Shown here one piece after another: positions 33,554 to 41,734 of a DNA stretch of 49,918 nucleotides. Within the stretch, counting starts at the first letter, position 1, and the number at the start of each line of letters is the position of its first letter. This DNA comes from DASWHX01 sp036397995. Lineage in GTDB: Bacteria > Bacteroidota > Bacteroidia > Cytophagales > Cyclobacteriaceae. The notes under the pieces are model-generated. The model did not search any database. It saw nothing but the letters and a program-made list of their open reading frames with translations, and was not told where the DNA came from. The stretch spans positions 1-49,918 of the forward strand of contig DASWHX010000144.1 in the NCBI GenBank assembly GCA_036397995.1, written 5' to 3'. The translations under genes were made by a program, and so were the position numbers.

Positions 33554-34614
33554 AAATTACCAGGTATTCTTTCTGGAGACAGAATTTGGAACTTACAAGG
33601 CCTTATGCTATAGCTTTCAAGACTACTGATTCAGTCGAGAATATTTTTTTTGAAGTGGAACTGGCAGATGGCAAATCCGGTTTGGGCTGCTGCAATGTAA
33701 GCGCCAAGGTAGTAGGAGTTACACTTGATGATTGCTGGAAATTCTTTAATAATGAAGATCTGAATTGGCTGGTTGGCAGTGATATCAGGGAAATAGGAAG
33801 ACTTCAAGCTGAGTTAGTGAACAAATACCATTCTAACCCCGGAGTAAGAGCGGCGATGGACATCGCTTTATATGATGCTTTTGGAAAATATCTTGATATT
33901 CCATTGGTGAATTTCTTTGGGAGGGCAATTGAAAGCCTGCCAACATCTGTTACCATAGGAATAAAGAATGTAGAAGAAACCGTAAAAGAGGCTGAAGAAT
34001 ATAAGGGTATGGGTTTTACAAACCTTAAGGTGAAGCTGGGCCATAGTGTTAATGAAGATATTGAAAGGCTGATAAAGTTGAATGAGGAGTTACCGGAAAT
34101 GGTAATAAGAGTGGATGCCAATCAGGGATATTCCTTAAATGATTTACAATTCTTCCTGGAAAAAACCAGGGCTTTAAATCTTGAGTTGGTTGAACAACCC
34201 TTACCTGTTGATCAGGTTGATGAGCAGATAAAGTTGAGTCTGGAAGATATAAATGTATTAGCTGCCGATGAATCCCTGGTTGGGCCTGAGGATGTTGCAA
34301 CCCTTATTGCTCCACAACCCTTATTTGGAATATTTAATATCAAGCTGATGAAGGCGGGCGGAATCTACCAGGCCCGGAAAATAGGGGAGGTTGCCGGAGT
34401 AAACGATATTCCATTAATGTGGGGCTGTAATGACGAATCTATAGTCAGTATCAGCGCGGCTTTAGCGGCAGCGTATTCTTACCCATGGACGAAATACATT
34501 GATTTGGATGGCAGCTTTGATTTAGCCAAAGATGTTGTTAAGGACGGGTTTATTCTAAAGGAAGGTAGAATGTATCCTACTGATAAGCCAGGATTGGGTT
34601 TCACCAGGTTATAG
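33550..34614 (+). CDS. Enolase-superfamily epimerase (dipeptide epimerase / DgcA-like)
   Basis: A 354-residue enzyme of the mandelate racemase/muconate-lactonising branch. Acid-base lysines are Lys162 in the KVKLGHS motif and Lys265 in FNIKLMKAGG; metal ligands are Asp189, Glu215 and Asp240 (RVDANQGY, LVEQPL, LAADESL). This arrangement is that of L-Ala-D/L-Glu epimerases. Given the overlap with a DgcN-like gene, racemisation of N-acetyl-D-glutamate is the alternative or additional activity. It overlaps the convergent DJ-1/PfpI gene by six bases at the 3' end. Substrate choice between dipeptide and N-acetyl-Glu is open. Confidence 0.88.
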   Translation: MKITRYSFWRQNLELTRPYAIAFKTTDSVENIFFEVELADGKSGLGCCNVSAKVVGVTLDDCWKFFNNEDLNWLVGSDIREIGRLQAELVNKYHSNPGVRAAMDIALYDAFGKYLDIPLVNFFGRAIESLPTSVTIGIKNVEETVKEAEEYKGMGFTNLKVKLGHSVNEDIERLIKLNEELPEMVIRVDANQGYSLNDLQFFLEKTRALNLELVEQPLPVDQVDEQIKLSLEDINVLAADESLVGPEDVATLIAPQPLFGIFNIKLMKAGGIYQARKIGEVAGVNDIPLMWGCNDESIVSISAALAAAYSYPWTKYIDLDGSFDLAKDVVKDGFILKEGRMYPTDKPGLGFTRL

Positions 34615-35205
34615 TAGTTTTCTCCAGTCACCGTATTCCATATAGATAACCGTTTCACGAGCCATACTTTTTCCGAAAAGTTTTTCTACTACATGGAGGG
34701 ATAAATCAATTCCGGCTGTTATGCCGCCTGAAGTCATTATTTTTCCTTCATCTACAAACCTTTTACCCTCCAGAATATTAGTTTCTGAAGTAATGTTTTT
34801 TACATCCTTGATCACCTCATGGTGAGTGATTGAATTATGACCATCTAACAATCCGGCTTTAGCAAGGATTCTCGCTCCCGAGCACACCGACATGGTTATT
34901 TCACTCCCGTGGCTTATCTCATTCACCCAGTCAATGACTAACTGCTTATTTATCAATTCCCGGGTTCCATCGCCGCCGGGAATTATCAGGATATCAATAT
35001 CGGGATGATCCTCGAAACTAAAGTCGGGAAGAATATTCAATCCATTAACCGCATTAATTTCTTCACCTGTTTCAGAAATGGTAAAAACAGAAAAAGGCTC
35101 GTAATTGTTAAGCTGGGAAGTAACGGAGAAAACTTCAAAAGGTCCGGCAAAATCAAGAACCTCTACGTCATCAAAAAGGAAGATGCCGACGCTGTACTTT
35201 TTCAT
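34609..35205 (-). CDS. DJ-1/PfpI family protein
   Basis: A 198-residue protein of the DJ-1/PfpI superfamily, close in pattern to isocyanide hydratase and to the sensory domain of GATase1-type AraC regulators. The nucleophile is Cys108 in the elbow MSVCSGARIL; the preceding IPGGDG block and the FLFDDVEVLDFAGPFEVF N-terminus are standard. No DNA-binding domain is attached. The frame extends 20 codons upstream to 35265, through a terminator, so the ATG at 35205 is chosen. Substrate unknown; candidates are hydratase, glyoxalase or chaperone-like roles. Confidence 0.88.
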   Translation of the reverse strand: MKKYSVGIFLFDDVEVLDFAGPFEVFSVTSQLNNYEPFSVFTISETGEEINAVNGLNILPDFSFEDHPDIDILIIPGGDGTRELINKQLVIDWVNEISHGSEITMSVCSGARILAKAGLLDGHNSITHHEVIKDVKNITSETNILEGKRFVDEGKIMTSGGITAGIDLSLHVVEKLFGKSMARETVIYMEYGDWRKLL

Positions 35206-35246
35206 GTCAGAATTTTTTGAAGCGACTAATAAACCGGAAAAGGGTA

Positions 35247-35279
35247 AAAAACCGCAGCATTTCATACGCTACGGTTTTT
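35247..35279. terminator. Hairpin terminator after the VPS10/BNR gene
   Basis: Arms AAAAACCGCAGC (35247-35258) and GCTACGGTTTTT (35268-35279) pair over 12 positions with one wobble and a nine-base loop. It lies seven bases after the stop of the large minus-strand gene and separates it from the DJ-1/PfpI gene. Confidence 0.8.
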
Positions 35280-35285
35280 ATTTGG

Positions 35286-38200
35286 TTACTTTTTCTTCAG
35301 CGGTTCCAAATCCGTAAAAGGCGAGAATTCAACTTTCTCTATTTCGGATCTGAACACAGACCATTCTGTATCGTAATAGGAATTCACTTTGTTAACCAAT
35401 TCCATCAGCTTGGTATTGGCATGTTCCATGGTACGTTTTTCAGTTTCCCCCGGAGCATCAAGGGTTGATCTAAGATAACCGCGAGCCGTGAAAATATACC
35501 CGGTAACTGTTGGTTCGGGATTTCTGGTAATTCCCTGCCGGTTATCCACTTTTCCAACCATGGCATCCATAAATCCATTCAGGCTCTCCCTGGTTGTTTT
35601 GCAAAGATCGAGTTGCTGCTTGAATTTTATGGCATCCTCGCTTCGCATTCTCCTGGAATAATCATCGACCAATGAGATTGATTCTTTCAACCTGCTTGTT
35701 ACTTCACTGGCCAGGGCTATATAACTATCCAATTCTTTTTGAGCATCATAAATAGCTTTGAGTTCGCTTTCCGAAACCTCCAGCCGCGGATCAAAATTTA
35801 CTTTGACCGTTGCGGAGTCTTTGGTATCACCCAATGTAAGTCGAACTTTATAATTTCCGGGCAATACATCAACTCCCGAGGGTGGTCCAAAGCCACCTCT
35901 TCTTTCACCGCGACCAGGAAACTCCGGACCTTCTTCACGCAAATTCCAATTATAGATATAAACTCCATTTTCCTCCGGGGCTTTTCGCTTTATAGTTCTT
36001 ACTAATTTTCCGCCTTCATTAAAGAATTCGAAAATCAGGGAATCCGCTTTCTTATTATCAGCTTTTGGCGACTCCGGAGTCAGGTTTGTTGTGGCATTAT
36101 TATTTCCGCGCCTTTCGCGTGCGCTTTGGTTAGAACTTGCAACCGGTGATTCATTGCTTCCGGGTTTATTAAATACATATGAAATTCTGGCACCGTTATC
36201 ACGATTTTGTCCGCTGAACATTGCATCCGCTGTAAAGCGTAACCCTGACGGAGTTTGACTAACAGTCATATACGCTTCAGGAATAGGAAACAATTTTACG
36301 GTATGATCCAATAATTGCGTCCCCTTTGATGCGATTTCCCGGAGCGGCCGGATATCATCCAGCACATAAAAAGATCTGCCAAAGGTTCCGATGACCAGAT
36401 CATGCTCCCGGGGTTGAATTACCAGGTCCATTGTAGGAACTGTAGGATATCCATTTGTCCATTTAGACCATGTCTTTCCCTCATCAATAGAGACATATAA
36501 ACCATATTCTGTCCCAAGGAAAACCAGGCGTTTTTCAACAGGATCCTGAACTACGGAAAGGCTAAATCCCCATACGGTATTTTCACTGACGAGGCTTTCC
36601 CAGGTTTGTCCATAATCTTTTGTTCTGAACAGGTAAGGTTTGAAATCGAAATTTCGGTAGTTATTAGCAACAACATATGCTTCGCCGCCACTAAAATTGG
36701 AAGCCTTAACCTGGCAAACCCATGCTCCCTTTGGCATCGACGTAATTCTACCCGCAACATTGATCCAGGACTTTCCACCATCACGGGTAAGCTGAACATT
36801 ACCATCATCGGTTCCAACCCAAATCACTCCTTTTTCAACAGCGCTTGGTTCAATAGCAAGTACCGTGGTGTAGTTTTCTGCTCCTGTTGCATCCATAGTT
36901 AGGCCACCACTTTCATGCTGCTTTTGTTTTTCAGGTTCATTGGTAGTGAGGTCGGGTGAGATTATTTCCCAAGATGAACCTTTGTTCGTGCTTTTATGTA
37001 CAAACTGACTACCAAAATATATAGTCGACTTATCAAATGGATCCTGTGCTATTGCGGAGTTCCAGTTAAAACGTAATTGAACGCCCGGATCGGGATGAGT
37101 TGGCTTGATAACTTTAGTGTGGCCACTTTGGATATCGTAACGCCTTACATTGCCTTGCTGTGACATAGTGTATCCATAGCGGGGATTTTCAGGATCGGGA
37201 ACTACATCAAATCCATCGCCAAAAGAAACTTCCTGCCAGTATGAATTCCTGATTCCTCCTGATTTAAACACATAGGCAGGGCCACCCCAGGAACCATTAT
37301 CTTGCATGCCACCGTAGACATTGTAGGGAAGTTGGTTGTCCACGTTCACATGGTAAAATTGGCCTACGGGAAGATTTTCCGCAAAGCGCCACGTCTTCCC
37401 ACCATCATGAGTGATGTTCAAGCCGCCGTCATTCCCATCAATCATAAACCCGGGGTTTTCCGGATGAATATACCAGGCATGATGGTCAGGGTGAATTCCC
37501 CCAATGTTTCCCTGCATCAGTCTTGACCAGGTCTTTCCGCCATCTTCACTTACATCCACGGAGCTATACAAATGATAAAGCCGGTTTTCATTCCTGGAGT
37601 CCACAAAAATATCGTTGTAATAAAATGGACGATTTCCAATGACGGGTTCATCATTAACTTTGCTCCATTTGTATCCGCCATCCTCGGAGCGATACAAAGC
37701 ATTTTTCTTTGCTTCAACAATGGCATATACAATGTTGGGTTTTGAATCCGCTATGGCAAGTCCAATTCTCCCTAAATCACCTTCAGGTAACCCATTTTCC
37801 GTAGATTGTTTTGTCCACGTGGTTCCACCATCGAGTGTAACATACAGACCGGATGAGGGCCCACCGGAAGTAAATGTCCAGGGTTTTCTTCTGTGCTCCC
37901 ACATGGCTACCAAAATTTTGTTAGGATTGGTTGGATCAACTACCATATCGGCGGCACCAGTCTTTTGATCAACATAAAGAACTTTCTCCCAGGTTTTACC
38001 ACCATCTTTTGTTTTGAAAACTCCTCTTTCGGGATGATCACCCCAGGGTGATCCAATGGATGCAACGAACACTACATCCGGATTATCCCGGTGGATGATG
38101 ATGCGGTGAATGTTGCGAGTTTTTTCCAAACCCATTAAAGTCCAGGTTTTTCCTGCATCAAGGCTTTTGTATAATCCATATCCACCGTTCAAACTATTTC

Positions 38201-38540
38201 TTGGATTTCCTTCCCCTGTGCCTACCCATATTACATCCGGATTATTTTGTTGAATTGTAATCGCGCCTATTGAAGATACGGCTTCCTTATCAAAGACAGG
38301 CTCCCAGGCAATTCCGCCGCTTGAGGATTTCCATAATCCGCCTGAAGCAGACCCCGCGTAAATAATTTTCGGATCAGAAGCCACAACATCAATGGCAGTT
38401 ATCCTACCGGACATTCCTGCAGGACCAATACTCCGTGCTTTCATGTCTTTGAATTTGCTCACCTCAAGTTGCCGGCCCAATGACAATTCTGATGATAGCA
38501 GTATCATCATTAGAATAGTAAATAAGTTTCTTAGTTTCAT
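35286..38540 (-). CDS. Large secreted VPS10/sortilin-like BNR-repeat protein
   Basis: A protein of 1084 residues counted from the ATG at 38540, where a clean signal peptide begins (MKLRNLFTILMMILLSSELSLG). The first two-thirds is a multi-blade beta-propeller with about ten Asp-box motifs of the SxDxGxTW type (for example SLDAGKTW, TKDGGKTW, TLDGGTTW, SEDGGKTW, THDGGKTW, TRDGGKSW, SIDEGKTW). A low-complexity segment with ARERRGNNN follows, then a beta-rich domain with PEFPGRGERRGG and a helical C-terminal 130 residues. No T9SS sorting tail is recognised. Often annotated as glycosyl hydrolase; the propeller is found in sialidase-like and VPS10 proteins and no catalysis is evident. Confidence 0.88.
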   Translation of the reverse strand: MKLRNLFTILMMILLSSELSLGRQLEVSKFKDMKARSIGPAGMSGRITAIDVVASDPKIIYAGSASGGLWKSSSGGIAWEPVFDKEAVSSIGAITIQQNNPDVIWVGTGEGNPRNSLNGGYGLYKSLDAGKTWTLMGLEKTRNIHRIIIHRDNPDVVFVASIGSPWGDHPERGVFKTKDGGKTWEKVLYVDQKTGAADMVVDPTNPNKILVAMWEHRRKPWTFTSGGPSSGLYVTLDGGTTWTKQSTENGLPEGDLGRIGLAIADSKPNIVYAIVEAKKNALYRSEDGGYKWSKVNDEPVIGNRPFYYNDIFVDSRNENRLYHLYSSVDVSEDGGKTWSRLMQGNIGGIHPDHHAWYIHPENPGFMIDGNDGGLNITHDGGKTWRFAENLPVGQFYHVNVDNQLPYNVYGGMQDNGSWGGPAYVFKSGGIRNSYWQEVSFGDGFDVVPDPENPRYGYTMSQQGNVRRYDIQSGHTKVIKPTHPDPGVQLRFNWNSAIAQDPFDKSTIYFGSQFVHKSTNKGSSWEIISPDLTTNEPEKQKQHESGGLTMDATGAENYTTVLAIEPSAVEKGVIWVGTDDGNVQLTRDGGKSWINVAGRITSMPKGAWVCQVKASNFSGGEAYVVANNYRNFDFKPYLFRTKDYGQTWESLVSENTVWGFSLSVVQDPVEKRLVFLGTEYGLYVSIDEGKTWSKWTNGYPTVPTMDLVIQPREHDLVIGTFGRSFYVLDDIRPLREIASKGTQLLDHTVKLFPIPEAYMTVSQTPSGLRFTADAMFSGQNRDNGARISYVFNKPGSNESPVASSNQSARERRGNNNATTNLTPESPKADNKKADSLIFEFFNEGGKLVRTIKRKAPEENGVYIYNWNLREEGPEFPGRGERRGGFGPPSGVDVLPGNYKVRLTLGDTKDSATVKVNFDPRLEVSESELKAIYDAQKELDSYIALASEVTSRLKESISLVDDYSRRMRSEDAIKFKQQLDLCKTTRESLNGFMDAMVGKVDNRQGITRNPEPTVTGYIFTARGYLRSTLDAPGETEKRTMEHANTKLMELVNKVNSYYDTEWSVFRSEIEKVEFSPFTDLEPLKKK

Positions 38541-38715
38541 GGTTGGTTTTTTTATATGGAAAAGTGTAAATGTTTTGTGAAGTGATTTGGATTTCAAGTT
38601 GAATAATTAAATCTATTCGAATCAGAACTAAATTGCTTTATCTATTTTTTAACCTGTTGGATTTTGATGTAAAGGGTTCTTAATTTATATGATATGATCG
38701 AGATTTGCTGAACGA

Positions 38716-38970
38716 ATGTCTAAGTTTCTACGTCAGATCTTTATTTTACCCGTCAGGTTTTACCAGGTAGCCATAAGCCCGTACCTTGGCGCAAACTGCA
38801 GGTATACGCCAACGTGTTCTGAATACACTATTGAAGCCATTAATGAATGGGGGCCTATGAAAGGTCTATGGCTTGGAATAAAACGGGTTGCCAGTTGCCA
38901 TCCCTGGGGAGGACACGGATATGACCCTGTGCCTGGGAAAGAAGAAATTAAGTCTACGAAACAGACCTGA
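38716..38970 (+). CDS. yidD: Membrane protein insertion efficiency factor YidD
   Basis: Small inner-membrane-associated protein that assists YidC-dependent insertion. The 84-residue sequence has all marks of the family: FYQVAISPYLGANCRYTPTCSEY near residues 18-40, GLWLGIKRVASCHPWGGHGYDPVP near 56-79, with three conserved cysteines. It lacks the usual rpmH-rnpA-yidC neighbours here and lies alone, overlapping the convergent FkbM gene by 17 bases. Start ATG at 38716. Confidence 0.95.
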   Translation: MSKFLRQIFILPVRFYQVAISPYLGANCRYTPTCSEYTIEAINEWGPMKGLWLGIKRVASCHPWGGHGYDPVPGKEEIKSTKQT

Positions 38971-39748
38971 TAAATTCAATCTCGGTTTCCAAAACCGCAA
39001 CATAATTAGGGCCGATAAAGTCTTCCAGTTTGTTTGAATAAGGCTTGAACTCAATTTTCTTTGGATAAAGTTTTCCAACTCTGTATCCGAGAGGTTCAAA
39101 GAAGTCATAATAATCCATTAGCAGATTCTTAGTAAGAATATTCAGGTATCCGTATTCAAACTGAACAACCCTGATTCTCTTTTCGCGCAAACAATTTTCA
39201 AAACCTTTTAATGCCTTCATTTCAGCTCCTTCTATATCCAGCTTGAGGAGGTCAATTTTTTCAATTCCAATGGAGTGCACATAATCATCACCCTTAATCA
39301 CTTCTATGTCAATGATAGTTTTTGTTTCAGAAGTAATCCCATTGTGTGAGTAGAGAGATGAATGCACGCTATATTCAAACAGGTTCATTGGTATTTGCTG
39401 ATTTACATCCGAAAGTCCTTTTGTTATTACAATCACATTGGATGAATAATTACCAATGGCCTTTTTCAGCAAATCTGAAGTATCCGGAACAGGCTCAAAA
39501 CAATGTACGGAAGCAGAGGTGCAAATTTTTGTTGCTTCAAGGGCATATTCGCCGACATTTGCTCCACCATCAATAATTACTTTGGGATTAAGATTAGCAA
39601 TTTTTTTCAATAGCCAGACTTCTCCATTGCTATGAATATCATGATTCCTGTTCTCGTACCACCTATTCATAGATCTTCCAAAGCCAGCCAGAATTTTTTG
39701 AACTGGATTGTGGGAGTTTCTTTTAAACCATCGCTTAAGAATCTTCAC
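38954..39748 (-). CDS. FkbM-family methyltransferase
   Basis: SAM-dependent methyltransferase of the FkbM type, 264 residues. Motif I is VIIDGGANVGEYALEA at about 58-73, with the acidic residue in SASVHCFEPVPDT after strand 2 and the LLKLDIEGAEMKALKGF block near 168-184. Such enzymes methylate hydroxyls on glycans, lipids or natural products; the target is not evident. It starts with GTG at 39748, 28 bases downstream of the ROK gene stop, so it may be the last gene of the pfkA-ROK transcript. An internal ATG at 39667 would remove 27 basic residues but keep the fold. Confidence 0.85.
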   Translation of the reverse strand: MKILKRWFKRNSHNPVQKILAGFGRSMNRWYENRNHDIHSNGEVWLLKKIANLNPKVIIDGGANVGEYALEATKICTSASVHCFEPVPDTSDLLKKAIGNYSSNVIVITKGLSDVNQQIPMNLFEYSVHSSLYSHNGITSETKTIIDIEVIKGDDYVHSIGIEKIDLLKLDIEGAEMKALKGFENCLREKRIRVVQFEYGYLNILTKNLLMDYYDFFEPLGYRVGKLYPKKIEFKPYSNKLEDFIGPNYVAVLETEIEFIRSVS

Positions 39749-39776
39749 TTCTGCTTTTCAACACTCCAATTTACAA

Positions 39777-40727
39777 TTATTTCAGGATCAAACTGGCCGC
39801 GCCGAGTATTGATGAGTCTTGATCCTCTAATCCCGAAGGTAATACTTTCACTGAATCTTTAAATAAAGTCATAAGATTCTTCTCTAACTGAAAAATTACC
39901 TGATCAAAAAGGATACTGCCCGCCTTTGCAAGCCCACCTGCAAGGAAAATAGCTTCAGGGGCAAGGTGATAGACAGTATCCGCCAGTTTTATTCCAAGAA
40001 TTCTGCCGGTATATTCAAATGCTTCAGTTGCAATTTTATCTCCCCTTAAGGCCTCCCCGGTAATCATTTCCGCCGACAGGTCATTAAAGCCGATATTTCG
40101 CAGCACACTTTCTTCCCTAGAATCCGCCAGTAGCTTATAAACCGTTCGCTTGATTCCGGTCGCGGAGACATATGTTTCCAGGCATCCCTTTTTGCCACAG
40201 GCACAACTTCTGCCATTAATATTCACTGTTTGATGTCCCAGTTCTCCGGCAAATCCGGAATGCCCGTAGACAATTTCACCATTCACTACTATACCGCTGC
40301 CCAATCCTGTTCCCATCGTTATTACAACAAAGTTTCTCATTCCCTTTGCGCTGCCGAATAGCATTTCTCCCATTGCTGCAGCATTCGCGTCATTAGTCAC
40401 GAATGTTTTTGCATTCAGTGATTCTTCCACCAATCGGCTTAAGGGTACAATTCCTTTCCAGGCAAGATTGGTTGCCTGTTCAATTGTTCCTCTATAGAAA
40501 TTACCATTTGGAGCTCCTATGCCAATTCCTATAAGTTCAATTTGTTCGGGTAATGCGGCCAGGGCCTTTTTAATTTCTTTTTTCAGGTCCGCAATAAAAA
40601 AAATTATGTCATCATTGGTGTTTGTGCTGAATTTTCCTTTGCTCAGAATTTCTCCGGATTTTTCAACAAATCCGTATTTAGTATCCGTGCCACCAATATC
40701 TATTCCAAGTGCTACTTGCCGGCTCAT
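39777..40727 (-). CDS. ROK-family sugar kinase (glucokinase-like)
   Basis: A 316-residue ROK kinase that phosphorylates glucose or an N-acetylated sugar with ATP. N-terminal phosphate site GIDIGGTDTKYG is at residues 8-19; the zinc motif CACGKKGC lies near the middle with GHQTVNINGR before it; VTNDANAAAMGE carries the catalytic aspartate. The frame extends to a non-ATG codon at 40754, overlapping pfkA, but the ATG at 40727 leaves a four-base gap. Directly following pfkA, it likely feeds hexose into glycolysis: ROK makes the hexose phosphate and PfkA commits it. Confidence 0.92.
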   Translation of the reverse strand: MSRQVALGIDIGGTDTKYGFVEKSGEILSKGKFSTNTNDDIIFFIADLKKEIKKALAALPEQIELIGIGIGAPNGNFYRGTIEQATNLAWKGIVPLSRLVEESLNAKTFVTNDANAAAMGEMLFGSAKGMRNFVVITMGTGLGSGIVVNGEIVYGHSGFAGELGHQTVNINGRSCACGKKGCLETYVSATGIKRTVYKLLADSREESVLRNIGFNDLSAEMITGEALRGDKIATEAFEYTGRILGIKLADTVYHLAPEAIFLAGGLAKAGSILFDQVIFQLEKNLMTLFKDSVKVLPSGLEDQDSSILGAASLILK

Positions 40728-40731
40728 TATT

Positions 40732-41712
40732 TCAGCTTGATAAAATTTTTGCAATTCTCCAGGCTTCCTGATTTATTATTTTAGGAGTGGAAATGGATTT
40801 CTGGAAAGGTGTAAATACTATTTTGCTGTTTTTTATTCCGGCCATAACATTCGACTTGCCCTCTTTAAGGGCTTCTATAGCGGCAACTCCAAGTCTGCTT
40901 GCCAGTAGTCGATCAAAAACTGTAGGAGATCCACCTCTTTGTATATGGCCTAAGATGGTTACACGCGGTTCGAAGTAACTAAATTTTTCTTTCACTTTTT
41001 CTGCAAGTTGCAATGCTCCGCCTAATTTTCCTCCTTCAGCTACCACCACAAGACTGGAAGACTTTTTGCTCTTCAAACCTTTATTAATAATTTCCACCAG
41101 CTCTTCCAGGGTAATGTCATCTTCCGGTATTATGGTTGCCACCGCACCTCCGGCGATTCCACTTCGCATGGCAATAAATCCACTATCTCTACCCATCACT
41201 TCAATAAAAAATAACCGGTTATGAGATAGAGCGGTGTCCCGGATCATGTCAATAGCTTTCACGGCTGTATTGGTTGCTGTGTCATATCCTATTGTCGCGT
41301 CTGTGCCAAACAAGTCATTGTCAATTGTTCCCGGGATTCCAATTATCGGAATATCATATTCCTTATTTAAAGTTATAGCACCTCTGAAAGTACCATCACC
41401 GCCAATGGCTACCAGGGCATCAATTTTATTTTTTTTCAATTTCTCAATTGCTTTTTTCCGGCCTGTGCGCGTTCTGAATTCTTCACTTCGTGCAGATTGA
41501 AGTATAGTGCCGCCTCGATGAATAATGTTTGCCACCGACCTGACATTCATCTTCTTCATTTTTCCCTTAATCATACCTTGATACCCTGAAAAAATGCCGA
41601 CGATAGCAAATTTATAATATATACCGGCTCTAACGACAGCTCGAATTGCCGCATTCATGCCCGGTGCGTCTCCACCTGAAGTGAAGACACCAATTTTCTT
41701 GATTTTAGACAT
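40732..41712 (-). CDS. pfkA: ATP-dependent 6-phosphofructokinase
   Basis: Phosphorylates fructose 6-phosphate, committing carbon to glycolysis. The 326-residue bacterial-type enzyme has FTSGGDAPGMNAAIRA at 9-24, GGDGTFRGA near 102-110, PGTIDNDLFGTD near 122-133 with the catalytic aspartate, and RVTILGHIQRGGSPT near 240-255. Gly in GGDGT indicates ATP and not pyrophosphate as phosphate donor. The ROK kinase gene follows within four bases. Presence in an organism that also has a pyrophosphate-driven pump is unremarkable. Confidence 0.97.
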   Translation of the reverse strand: MSKIKKIGVFTSGGDAPGMNAAIRAVVRAGIYYKFAIVGIFSGYQGMIKGKMKKMNVRSVANIIHRGGTILQSARSEEFRTRTGRKKAIEKLKKNKIDALVAIGGDGTFRGAITLNKEYDIPIIGIPGTIDNDLFGTDATIGYDTATNTAVKAIDMIRDTALSHNRLFFIEVMGRDSGFIAMRSGIAGGAVATIIPEDDITLEELVEIINKGLKSKKSSSLVVVAEGGKLGGALQLAEKVKEKFSYFEPRVTILGHIQRGGSPTVFDRLLASRLGVAAIEALKEGKSNVMAGIKNSKIVFTPFQKSISTPKIINQEAWRIAKILSS

Positions 41713-41734
41713 CCTGAAAGGTTATGATTATTTC

